From assembly GCA_022453515.1 (NCBI GenBank), contig JAJNNY010000003.1, forward strand, positions 1 to 64,000: a DNA stretch of 64,000 nucleotides, given 5' to 3'. Made by a program: the position numbers and the translations under genes. Below are positions 1-10,345 of the stretch, one piece after another (the stretch's first letter is position 1; each line of letters opens with the position of its first letter). The notes below the pieces were generated by a model, which saw only the letters and a list, made by a program, of their open reading frames with translations, made no database searches and was not told the origin of the DNA. The DNA comes from Astrocystis sublimbata. Taxonomy: Eukaryota > Ascomycota > Sordariomycetes > Xylariales > Xylariaceae.

Positions 1-2568
1 GAGGTCCTCGCGAGGTCCTCGGGCTCTCTCTCTCTCTTTCTCTATCCCACCTGTTCGCTCGCTTCGCTGTGGGCCGGTCGCGAGAGAGGGCGTGAGCAAG
101 AGGGGTTGGTCGGCGTCGGCGTGCAAGAGACAAGTGAGTGAGGGAGGCGATTGAGGGCTGGATCCGGGACTACAGTAAGAGATACACACGCAGAAGGAAG
201 TTGATGCTCGCTGTGCCGGCCACGCGCTGTGGTGGCAGGAAGAAGAGGCAAATACACTCAAAATCAACGGTGCAAGATGGGGTACTCTGGGGCAACAAGG
301 CACCGTTTGAAGCTCAGGATTGGGGACTTGATACCTGCACGGGCGTCGAGGCGCAGAAGTCCAGGGCATTAGGGTACATGAGCTCGTGAGGTAAGGCCTG
401 TAATATTGATGTTCCTAGGTGTCGACGGGACCTCAGGGTGTGGAGGTGGGTTGGTCGAGGGGCCATTGGGGGGGCATCCATTGCCGTCCAGGTGGTTGGC
501 CTCAGTTGCAAACCAAGGTAGATAGCGGTTAGTCTGGGCAGTTCCAGGGCAGTTCCAGGCACCCAGGCCCCAGGTTGACAGGTGCAGGGGTACCTAGGTA
601 CTTAGTTAGGCAGTACACCTGCAATGTCATAGCGGCCCTGCCCGGCGAGCCCTGGGGCCTGGGAGCGGTGGCTTCCTTCCACACTGGGGGGAGAGGCTAA
701 GGCACGACCTCAGGCGAGAGGTGGTATGCACAGCCCAGTACACTCACTACCTACCTGGTAGGAGGTACCTGGCAAGCTGGGTATCGAAACGTGCGCCGAC
801 TTACCCGCCTGAGGCCGTAATCCACTCGAGACGATCTGGTCTCAGCCATTGTTCCTTTCCGGAACCGCGGGAGACGCAATTGACTCAATACGAAGCTTCC
901 ATCATCAATAGATATACTTACCGAACCTAGCTGCAAACCTTTAAATTGACTTGGTCAAGGCGGGTAGTGGTTATGGCCCGATCCCTAAGGTTTATATCTA
1001 CATGGTCTTTCTTACCTAGGTACCTTTGAGTCTCAAAGGTAGCATCAGGGAGCATGGTAGTAGGTTCATTGTTTGGTACCTAGGCCTGTACCTACCTAAG
1101 GTACTATCTACATACTTAAGTACGTTCCCTACTGAGCCTACCTACCCCGAGTTCGAATCCCACTATGACGCATGCCAAAGGGCGGATTAGATGTGGCTGT
1201 GAAATCGATGACAGGAAGACCCTGGTACACTCGATCTGCATCCGCTTACACATACTGTAGTCTGTAATAGACATCAGCTATTACTACAGTAGTAGTTGAT
1301 GAGCGAGCATGGCGAGGTGAGCAAGGCACCATTCTCACTCAATCGGCTTTTGACAGTTGAATCATTCATCTGACCTAGGCAAGAGCAGCAATACCACATA
1401 CCTAGGTAGGTACTCTTAATCGAAGACAGTAACTGAGATACTACCTAGGCCCCGAGGGCCCTACTACCCTCCCCTACACCATACCTTCAGGTTTCAATTG
1501 CACAGAGGAACAGACGAATTCCTTTCAGATATGCATCATCTACAAAACTCATAATGGAATTCTAAGTTCCCAGTATCATAGGAGGTCCTACCTACCAAGG
1601 TAGTACTGTGATAAAGCAGCACTGAGCAGGCTCGAGCAGGTGGCCAGTATACCAAAGCATGCTTATGTTGGCACACATCTGAGGCAATAAACAAATGCAA
1701 GCATTTACGTAATAGTAATAGTAGGCTTAGCATCTGAATTTTGATTCCGTAGATAGCTGAAACGAAACAATATTAGGTATAATTATAAATATGTACCGAG
1801 GTATGCAATCACAGCTGATGCCGTAGGACGCTCTTGACGAAGACGAGGTAGACAATATCAAATGTTGCTCGCTGGGTGTGTATGTTTACATCCGAAATCC
1901 GGCATCCGAAAGCAAAGGGCGTGAGAAATGCTCCCGAAAGTAGGTACATGTAGGCATGTGTATGAATGAACACGTGCTTGACTTACGGGTACACAGTAAG
2001 CTGTGACGTTGTTTAGGTTTCCATTGTCGTCAGAATCACCATTTGGTGGGATGAAAGTTTGGTTGGTTGATGCACGTGTCGACCTGTAACCATTTCGTAT
2101 GGGACCGCAGTCTGCTCCTTTAGATCGCGGCATATCACTGTACTCTGGAACTGGTGCAGATGGATTGGGAAGGTGAAGACAGGTCCGTTTCATTTTACGC
2201 ATTTCCCGACTCAGACTTAAAGAGTCCTATCAAATCTCGTACTTGAATGTCCGATGACCCCGTCACAACCATTCACTGTCCTGCTGCCATGAATCTACCG
2301 GAGCGTTGTCCGTCTCTTTTCCCGGGTGACTTCGTGATCGGCAGGTCGTTGGAAGCCGATTAATAGTCGGGTCGTGTCTAGGCAGGTTCGAGTTTCGTTC
2401 TTCGGGGAGAATTCCAGAGACGTGGAACAAGCAGGACGGATGAGGTTGGCAAAGGGCGCAAGTTGAACTTGTGTTGCTTGGTAAAATTCTACCTAGCTGA
2501 TGAGACGACACCGAAATTCATGACCAACCAACGCCATTTCCCTTGATTTGCCTTTATTTTACCATCGC
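1..2568. other. Intergenic, no gene recognised
   Basis: Only short, mutually overlapping reading frames without family motifs are seen here. The stretch holds a CT-rich run at positions 21-45 and many copies of the TACCTAGGTA-type word, for example near 1011-1025, 1074-1104, 1400-1413 and 1441-1450. A T-loop-like string near 1150 has no matching tRNA stems. The eL43 gene on the minus strand ends at the right edge, so the last one or two hundred bases may be its 3' untranslated region and terminator. Confidence 0.6.
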
Positions 2569-3028
2569 TTAGACATCGGTGATCTCTCTCAATCGTCGCA
2601 GGGTCGATCGGGCGGCTGTGGCAGCGGGGGACCTAATTATCGAGTCAGAACACGTCGATCGGTCGAAACCGTCCGAGTTGGTACGTACGACATGGTGTAA
2701 GCGCCTCCAGCGATGGTCTTCTTGCAACCCCGGCAAGTCCAGATACCGACGGCCTGGCGGCGAACAGAGGTCTTTCCGCAGAAGGGGCTTCGCAGTGTTA
2801 GCATGGGCAATCGGAATTCAGCAAGGGATGTATGGTCGGGGAAGCCGTACCAGCCGTAGCGGGCGTGTTGGGTGATCTCGAAGCGCTTGGTCTGCTTTCG
2901 CAGAGAAGCACCGTAACGGGTGCCGTACTTGCCGGTAATACCGACCTCTGTAAATGCGGTGATTAGCCTCCGACGTGAGTCAAATGCGTCGACAAACGAC
3001 CGGACGTACTGGTTGTGCGCTTGGCCAT
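2569..3028 (-). CDS. RPL43: 60S ribosomal protein eL43 (RPL43/L37a)
   Basis: Structural zinc-ribbon protein of the large cytosolic ribosomal subunit. Four exons (3010-3028, 2851-2947, 2689-2787, 2569-2632) splice to 92 residues, the usual family length. The product begins [19 protein letters not shown], carries the zinc ligands C39, C42, C57 and C60 (CPFC...CRGC) and ends in [10 protein letters not shown]. Intron 1 ends CTAATCACCGCATTTACAG and intron 2 has GCTAAC just before its acceptor. The reading frame stays open across the two middle introns, so a naive ORF gives a 180-residue chimera with wrong ends. The ATG was chosen because it restores the family's MAKRT start once intron 1 is removed. 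Identity is very secure. The exact donor of intron 3 (GTACGT next to a second GTAC) is slightly ambiguous. Confidence 0.95.
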
Positions 3029-4757
3029 TGTGTTGGACGACGGGGGGTGTGATGGCGCGTCGGTGTGGTGATGGGTTGGATGAGGGTGGTGTTGGCGGGC
3101 AGGCAAATTTTGGGATTATCAGAGGTTTGTAAACCGACGCAGCGAAACTGTGTGTGCAGACGCATTGGCGTGCTCTCATTGGTTGATCACTGGAAGAGCA
3201 AGTGGGTGCGTCCCCGCTCTCGACGGCTGATTTTCGGAAGACAGGTAGCCAGCGAGCTGAAGGAGCCCCTCGCCAACCTACCTCGCCGAGGCTCGCCTAC
3301 CTAGGGGCCTAACACTCCTAGGTAGGTACCTACTTACCTACCTTACTATAACTTGTAAGTTCCAACAGCATCGAATGAGTTACATCCATACCTCTTACAC
3401 CAAAAGAGACAGATCCATTTGTCAACAATGACCAGGAAAATAAAGGTAAATGAACGAATGATCAAGGTCGTTGGCCCAAGGACATACTTATCTATCACAA
3501 GTCGAGACTTCGAAGGCATAAATAAATGTTCCTGAACACTTAGCATCACTCAAACAATACGAAAAAGACGGGATCTGCTAAGTCCTCAAAACTGCTCCTA
3601 ACCTTTGCATGGTGCGCATGCTTAGGGAAAGTGTTCTGGGAGTCGATTCTCTACCTATAGGTAGTCTTGATCATATCTCCGAGAAAGCGACCTTCGCACT
3701 TGGATGACGATTCGAGCAGTATATGCCGAGCATGCCTTGAAGCGGCCAGCAGAACCTCGAGGACCGAGGAAAACACCTCGACACCGCACGCTCGAGACTC
3801 AGCCTCCTTCGCCTCCACTACTATGTACATCGCACGCTGTACTCCCCGCTCGGTTTGCTGGGCGTTGCAGCCGCTTCGAGAAAGCTGTGGGGCGTAAGCA
3901 CACCTCCGCCACCTCGGATACGCGGTGAAGCAGGAACACTGTCACAACATTCGACCGAATCGAGCCAGCTGTGAAGCCTGGCCCCCTGGCTCGCCTGGTA
4001 TCGCGGTACTACCCATACAGCACCCCTCGCCCGTCTGTATGTTGGCGAACAGTTGCATCAGCTCGGTTGCAAGCTCGCAAGTCCGTACTAGTAGTCAGCG
4101 GAAGGATCCATCAGATAGATCTTCGGCTGATTCTACATCTACAGTATGATACTGACAACAACACTTGTTTACACCCATCCTCGATGGTCCCACCGATTCC
4201 GCTTCGAGTTGAATGAGCTGCCTGAGGACCATCTGAGTTGAGTAGTGTACGACAATGGAAATGGTGTCGAATCCATCATTGACTGCAATCGAGAGCGCAG
4301 CATCCGCAGAACCGTCTCGATGCAATCGAGAGTACCAAGAACCGAACAATGTGAGAATGTATTAATCCCCGTCTTTAGCTGCATGAGGTAAGTAGAAGGT
4401 AGTAGTAGGTAGTAGTGTTCAACGCTAAACCAGCCCGCAGGATGCTAATCCCAAGCCGTGGAACCTTCAAGGTGGCACAGCACAGCAGTCATGAGCTGGA
4501 TCATAATACACCATAACTACCTAGTTGCAACTTGCAATATGCATCGCTGTCTGGATATCGGCCGGGTTTTGTCTTGACCACGCAAGCAGTCTGCTGTGCT
4601 TACCTTAGATAACTCTCGTGTGAACAATTACCATCCCCTCTCTTAACTTGATGAATTGAGGCCTTCCGTGAAAGCTAGCAGCTCGATACAACAGGACACG
4701 ACAATCGACCGCAGCTGCCATTTGTCCCTCGTGCTAGGGGCACTCGTCCCAGACTCA
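3029..4757. other. Intergenic between RPL43 and the HeLo-like gene
   Basis: This holds the RPL43 promoter on the left and the leader of the next gene on the right. Near 3297-3345 lies a dense cluster of CCTAGGTAGGTACC-type words. The small ORFs at 3.67-4.35 kb overlap on both strands, have no domain-like pattern and are not called. An in-frame ATG at 4656 lies upstream of the start preferred for the next gene. Confidence 0.55.
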
Positions 4758-7700
4758 ATGGATCCTCTATCTATCACCACGTCGGTGATCACGCTCATTG
4801 GGGCAGCAAACAATGTCTATAATTGCTTGCAATCCATTCGACATGCTGATCGAGCACTTCAGTCTTTAGTCAAAGAGGTCAATACGCTCAATGGCTTCTT
4901 GGGGTCAATAGAAAGGGCATTAGAAGGTTGCCGGGAAAATCCTTATGCCTTGACTCACATTGATCCCGCTCTGTGGAAGGAAAGCAAGCTTGCCCTTTCG
5001 GACTGTCAGGGCACACTGGACCAACTTGGCATGGTTTTCAGCGAACCGAAAAGGCCGAGTCGATCCAATACCCTCTTTCGCCGGGCGAGAGTCGCTGCCG
5101 AACTGCACTCGCGGGCAGGAGAGATCGCCTCGTTTCGGGAAAAGATCTCCATGTCAAATATGTCATTGCAGACGCTATTGCAAGTTATCAATGTGTAAGT
5201 CAAGACTGTAGCTCACCGTATTCAAACATCTCGAGACTGACAGATCCCACAAGATCGCTTTCCCTTCGAGGCAATGAATCTCATGACAACATTTTGAGAG
5301 AGCTGAAGGAGCTGAAACACGCTCTCAAGAAATCATCGCAGGCGGCAACTGTCTCATACTCGACACTATTCCTCAATGAAAAAGATACAAGCCTAGTCCA
5401 TCATCTCAAGGGTCTGATCCGAGCAGCACAGGACTTCCATTCGAGTGCCAGCGTGACCGCAAGTACAGTTGTTGGTAGTGGTGGATCTCAACCACCACCC
5501 ACTGATTTTGGCGACGATGATGCAAGATCTGGAATCGCCTCCCGACTCCCATCTGTGAAACGAGAGCAGATTGAGACATACCTTTCCCAAAACCAGCCAA
5601 TGTCGCGCGCCGGGACACCTGACTCCAGCAGAGAAAGAGACGAAACAGTAACAGTGCCAGCTTTACCAAAGAGCCCTAGAGCAGAGCCAGCTACAAATAA
5701 ACCTGGCTCCAGCAATACCTTCAGCACCATCTTTACCAGTGGATTCAGTAAGATTGCGCAGCGAGCTCTTCAACAGCTCGACCTCGAGAAAGCAGATGGG
5801 CTTCTCAAAGAAGCTTTGAAGTGGCATAGCTCTTCTGGCTCGGATGATATCTATCACCATAGACGTTTACAGACTCAGCTTGCCTTATGTAGCCTTCTTC
5901 GCGGCAACTGCCAGGAAGCACAGGATTTGATCCTGGACTTGTTTGGTTCTAGCACAAAGAAAGATACTATTGCAATTCAACTTATATATGCTCTGACACT
6001 GTTGCAGTTGCACGAACTGGATTTCGAGGGAGCGCGGGACAACAGCACAAAACTCTGGGAAGCGCTTCAGAAAATGCATGAATGCACAGTCCTAGGAGCG
6101 AACGACGCTATGAGAATATTGGCCATTTCGTATCAAGAGTCGGGCGACAGCCTCCTAGCCGACGCGATAGAAGCGGAAGTTCCCGAATTGAGGCTCTTCG
6201 AGCCTGTGCCTAAGATGACGGAGTTTCTGGCTAGTTGTGATGAACTTCTCATTGCAGTTCTTGGACCCCAAGACGGGTCAGAACCTACACCTCCTTTTTC
6301 AATGACCAGCAAGATCCATGATCTCCCTATAGCTAAGAAGCTCAGCTCTCTCCAGATGCGTGGGCTGCTATTGGAGAACGTGCGGTCTTCGAATTCGGAG
6401 AGCGCTTCCAGTGAGGCGGGCGACAGTCTGTCTGGGGATTCAAGCGTGTACTTTGAAATCATCAAGCCAAAAGTAAAGAAGAGGTCTTGGTCCAACCTAC
6501 GAACATTGTTTAAACCTCGCCTGTGGGATATTGGTACCCTGGACTTAAGCCCCCTAAGTCCTGGAATCCAGAGCTCCCCATCTAAACAGAGAAAAAGGGC
6601 AAAAACATCGCATGTTGCGCTCACATCGCCCCATGGGCCCGAGTCTGGTGGCAACACATCTGCGAATCTCAGACTACAGACCCTAGCAACTTCAAAGTCG
6701 AGCATCTCCGCGAGATCAGACTCTGTATTACAAGATCTCAACCCAGAGAATACTTCTCGAACTATGGATTGGGTCATCGAGCAGACCGATAATGAGACAA
6801 CAGATACGATGGCAAATGCCAAGCCAGAGACTACACTTGAGAGTGAGGGAAACGCTCCAGAACAACCACAACAACTACACCGAAAATTCAGTTTCCAGGC
6901 TGGTGTTTCAGACGATATCACGGCGAGGTTACCCAGCACAACGACTCATGAGATGCCTAACAACGCGGTTTTTGAGTTGATGGACACATCTCCCCGTGTG
7001 AAGCTACCACACTGGGCACATGAATCGTATTGCCCGGTCCGGCGGCCTGACGGACGAAGCGACACAGTGCCCTTTCATAAAGTATCTAAACTTATCGATC
7101 GCTTCAATACTAGTAGCAGCTCATCTTTACCGCTATACGATGGCTCGATACCAACAGCAGATGTTTGTTTTCCTAGTGGCTCAAACATCGCTGCATCGCC
7201 ACCTAATTCACTCGAGACTGAGAATGATATTTACCATCTGCTCGGCTATGGCCGAGCTTCGTCCTTCCATGACAATCTTGTCGATTCTGACGATATCGCA
7301 GTAGGGCGAAGCTCCTCCGAGTCAGAGTCGAACATCTCCTCGGTATTCGACGAGCTAGCACCTTCAACCCGTCAAACAACATTTAACAGCTCATTTGGTG
7401 GCACAGACAACTTTACCGATGAGGACGAGGAATGGCCGCTCAAGACCGTTAAGCAGATAGGTAGCCGACACCCTGCTGAATCCATCTCTGCAGACGACTC
7501 TCCCTCCCATACATCTTTCAACCCAACGAACAATTACGGGTTACATATCGAAAATGACGAGCCTCTCAAATCTTCCGGAACTCTCATGGCACGCCATCAG
7601 GCAAATGATGACTTAACTCAAGCCCCAAGTCTGAAATTCCACACCCCCAGCCGCCGGGAGTTTGGACCAGCAATAGCAAGACTCTGCCAGTATAAGTCGC

Positions 7701-8158
7701 CTCGGAAGACTGCCTTTAGGAGGCGGTTACCGGGAAGTACAGCTACCCGACTTGACAGGCTATTCCGGACACATGACGGTAAAGACAAATTCAACTTTGG
7801 CTCTAGTAGTGCACTTTACTCGGGTCCTGACGCTGTCGCTGGCCCCTTCACGGAGCCTGGCGAAATTGACTTGTCCGGGGCACAAGGCACGTACAAATCT
7901 ACATCGTGGGGCGACTCTACATCCACGGACAGCTTGAGATCTACCAAAAACGATCCCGGCCTGATGGGTATTGGGGAGCAAGTAGACAGTGAGCAGCGTA
8001 CACCTTGGACTGATAGCACCGAGCCGCCACCTTATCAGAAAGAAAACCTTGCAAATAGAAAACGCAAGTGGACACGGACTCAGATTGATGACTTTTTCGA
8101 CATCTCAGTGGAACGCCCATTTCTTCAGTCGTCATCTCGTTCTATTGCTTGCATTTAA
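4758..8158 (+). CDS. HeLo-like N-terminal domain protein with helical repeats
   Basis: Two exons (4758-5194 and 5254-8158) joined by a 59-nt GTAAGT...CAAG intron give 1113 residues. The start MDPLSITTSVITLIGAANN is the hallmark of the fungal HeLo-like N-terminal domain (Helo_like_N type) that precedes many fungal STAND, patatin or ankyrin proteins; it spans about residues 1-120 as amphipathic helices. Residues around 230-370 form a run of helices with TPR-like spacing. The remaining two thirds are rich in Ser, Thr, Pro, Asp and Glu and look disordered. I see no NACHT/NB-ARC P-loop and no catalytic domain. An upstream in-frame ATG at 4656 would add 34 residues, but MDPLSI is the family start. 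HeLo-type domains are linked to regulated cell death in fungi, but a role for this protein is inference only. Confidence 0.8.
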
Positions 8159-8687
8159 GAACGAGGGGAGTTGTGAAGCAGACAGCATCGCCTCATTAGG
8201 TACCCAAGTTTGCTGTTTCTTCCTCGCCAACGTTCGCCAACGTGGGGGTCATCCTTGCAGTCTCGATCGACGGAGAAGCAGAGGCGAAACTCACATTGAT
8301 TATTACCCATTCGCCCCCAAATACTAACTTGTTAAGGGTTGTTTTCAGCTCATCTACTCGTACAGGTTCTTACAGGTGCTACCACTCTTGGATGGTGCCG
8401 CCCCACAGCTCGGCACAATGCTATAAGTTGATTCTGTACCCCCGCGGACAGTGCTGCCCCGCGCCAGACCCCCAACATTCACGGTTGCGGCGACCCGGAC
8501 TACTACTCGCCCAAGGTACCCCAAGTGCCTAAGGAAGTACTTACATAGTACGATAAACCGACGGAAGAAGAATCGGGTTCCTGACAATAAACCCCAAATG
8601 CAGGGCCCGAATTCGCATCTGCAACGCTCGGTTTCACGATTGCACACAATCTTGCAACACACGCATTTTCCCAACCCACCAGGCACC
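8159..8687. other. Spacer with an open N-terminal extension of the next gene
   Basis: This 529-bp gap separates two genes on the same strand. From 8451 the frame is open and continuous with the dehydrogenase that follows. It could encode a 79-residue Arg-, Thr- and Pro-rich leader with almost no acidic residues. It may be untranslated leader or an alternative presequence. Confidence 0.5.
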
Positions 8688-9629
8688 ATGAAACTGCTTT
8701 ACCCGACTTCGCTCAAGCTCGATGTCGCGAGCCTCGAGGGCTTCGGCGTATCACTGCACGCTTATGACGTCAACTCCATAATTCCCGAGGACCTGATTGA
8801 TGCCGAGGTTCTCGTGACATGGACCAACAGCGCGGACAACCTCAACGACGCCGCCAAGCGCATGACGAAGCTGCGCTGGATTCAGTCGCTGGCCGCGGGG
8901 CCCAATGACGTGCTATCAGCCGGCTTCCCCTCGTCCGTCATCGTCACCACCGGCTCGGGACTGCACGACCGCACCGTCGCAGAGCACACCCTCGGCCTCC
9001 TCCTCAGTGCCGCCAGACGCTTTGATGAGATGCGTGACTACCAGGTGCAGGGCAAGTGGCCCGCTCACCTCGGCGGTCCCCAGCCTGACCGCCCAAAGGA
9101 CCGCTTCACCACGCTGCGTGATGCGAACGTGACTATCTGGGGCTACGGCAACATCGCCAAAACGCTCACACCTTCTCTGACGGTTCTGGGCGCAACGGTG
9201 CGTGGCATCGCACGATCTGCGGGCGTCCGCGAGGGTACAGAGGTCTACGGCGAGGACAAGCTACCCGAAATATTCGCTAAGACAGATGCGCTTATTATGA
9301 TCCTGCCAGGGTCCGAGAGCACCAAGAACGCCTTGAACTCGGAGCGGCTGAAGCTGCTGCCCAAGCACGCTTGGGTGGTCAATGTGGGACGAGGCACCTC
9401 CATTGATGAGGACGCGCTTGCAGATGCGTTGGAGAAAGGCGAGATCGGCGGCGCGGCACTGGATGTTTTTGTGAAGGAGCCATTGCCGGAAGGGTCGAGG
9501 CTGTGGAGAGCGAAGAATTGTATCGTCAGTCCGCACGCGGCGGGTGGGAGGCCGCAGGACGCGGAGGCGCTTATTGCGTATAATTTGAGACGGTTCTTGG
9601 CTGGCCAGGAGCTAAAGAACATAATTTAG
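8688..9629 (+). CDS. D-isomer-specific 2-hydroxyacid dehydrogenase
   Basis: NAD(P)-dependent oxidoreductase of the D-2-hydroxyacid dehydrogenase family (glyoxylate/hydroxypyruvate reductase-like), 313 residues, no intron. The Rossmann glycine motif appears as WGYGNIAKTL (151-160). The three catalytic residues are in their family contexts: Arg235 in VNVGRGTS, Glu264 in DVFVKEPLP and His283 in VSPHAAGG. The helix HDRTVAEHTLGLLL precedes the nucleotide-binding domain, as expected. The start at 8688 lies in a good fungal context (GGCACCATGAA) and gives the usual family length. The exact 2-keto acid substrate cannot be read from the sequence. The Arg in IARSAG after the second beta strand leaves NADPH use possible. 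Confidence 0.92.
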   Translation: MKLLYPTSLKLDVASLEGFGVSLHAYDVNSIIPEDLIDAEVLVTWTNSADNLNDAAKRMTKLRWIQSLAAGPNDVLSAGFPSSVIVTTGSGLHDRTVAEHTLGLLLSAARRFDEMRDYQVQGKWPAHLGGPQPDRPKDRFTTLRDANVTIWGYGNIAKTLTPSLTVLGATVRGIARSAGVREGTEVYGEDKLPEIFAKTDALIMILPGSESTKNALNSERLKLLPKHAWVVNVGRGTSIDEDALADALEKGEIGGAALDVFVKEPLPEGSRLWRAKNCIVSPHAAGGRPQDAEALIAYNLRRFLAGQELKNII

Positions 9630-9986
9630 GGGAAGTTGGGAGAGCACTAGATTCACTGCGTTCCTAGCATTCTTATAGATCTCATGCATAAGAATCTTTC
9701 ACCTTTGCGTATAGGCCCGCCTCTCAGTTGTATGTGCAATTGTCTTGATGAAGACGAGTTCATCTCAATGCTAGTTCTATCTACCCCCCTACGGGCTTGA
9801 ACCCTCCAAATCACCAATAGACCACTTTCAAGAATAAGATACAGAGGGTAGCTCATCGAGCCTTAGTAATGAAGCGCAGGAGGTAGAATTGCTGTGGTGG
9901 TTTGCAAGCTGTAGCTAAGCTTTTGTCGAATGATAAATGCAACGCCAGTCCCAGAAACGAAGGATATGCTCGTATGTGTGAAGGTG
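9630..9986. other. Convergent spacer, dehydrogenase 3' end to repeat array
   Basis: The 3' flank of the dehydrogenase runs towards the 3' end of the SNF2 gene on the opposite strand. No gene is seen. Confidence 0.5.
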
Positions 9987-10345
9987 CTAAACTCTCTCTG
10001 TCTTGATTCCCGTTTGCGAAATGAACGCAATTTCATCATCAGACTCGACGAGGTGCATTCATTGATTTCGCTCTCTTTTGACTGCCCTCTCCGAAATCAA
10101 TGCGACTTCATCATCAGACTCAACGAGGTGGATGCACTGGTTTCCCCCTCTTTCAACTCCCCCCTGGGAAACCACCGCGACTTCATCAGACTCAACAAGG
10201 TGAAAGTGCGAATTCAATTCTTTCTTGACATGCTTCTCCGAAACGAACGCGATCTCGTCAGATTCAACAGGGTGAAAGTCCTAATTTCTCTTTCCCATGA
10301 CTTCCTTCTTCGAAATAAATGCGATCTCATCATCAGAATCGCCAG
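9987..10345 (-). repeat. Five degenerate 72-75 bp tandem repeats, in frame with SNF2 C-terminus
   Basis: Read on the minus strand, five units each contain a GAATCTGATGA(T)GAAATCGC-like core encoding S-D-(D)-E-I/V-A, then F/L/V-I/V-S, a basic stretch and H-L-V-E. The cores (GAA/GAG codon low ends 10032, 10107, 10182, 10254 and the copy at about 10326) are spaced by multiples of three and share the phase of the upstream SNF2 frame. Only the first unit is inside the annotated CDS, because a TAG at 10281 stops the frame. A second in-frame stop, TGA, is at 10059, and a final TAG is at 9987. This looks like a coding array expanded while translated and later interrupted, or one reached by readthrough or splicing. 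Confidence 0.85.

Noticed and set aside
1141..1175. GTTCGAATCCC string resembling a tRNA T-loop
   Set aside because: No pairing T-stem, anticodon arm or acceptor stem could be drawn around it.
6133..6939. Minus-strand frame of 268 codons
   Set aside because: Lies wholly antisense to the HeLo-like gene, has no family pattern and overlaps a clearly coding plus strand.
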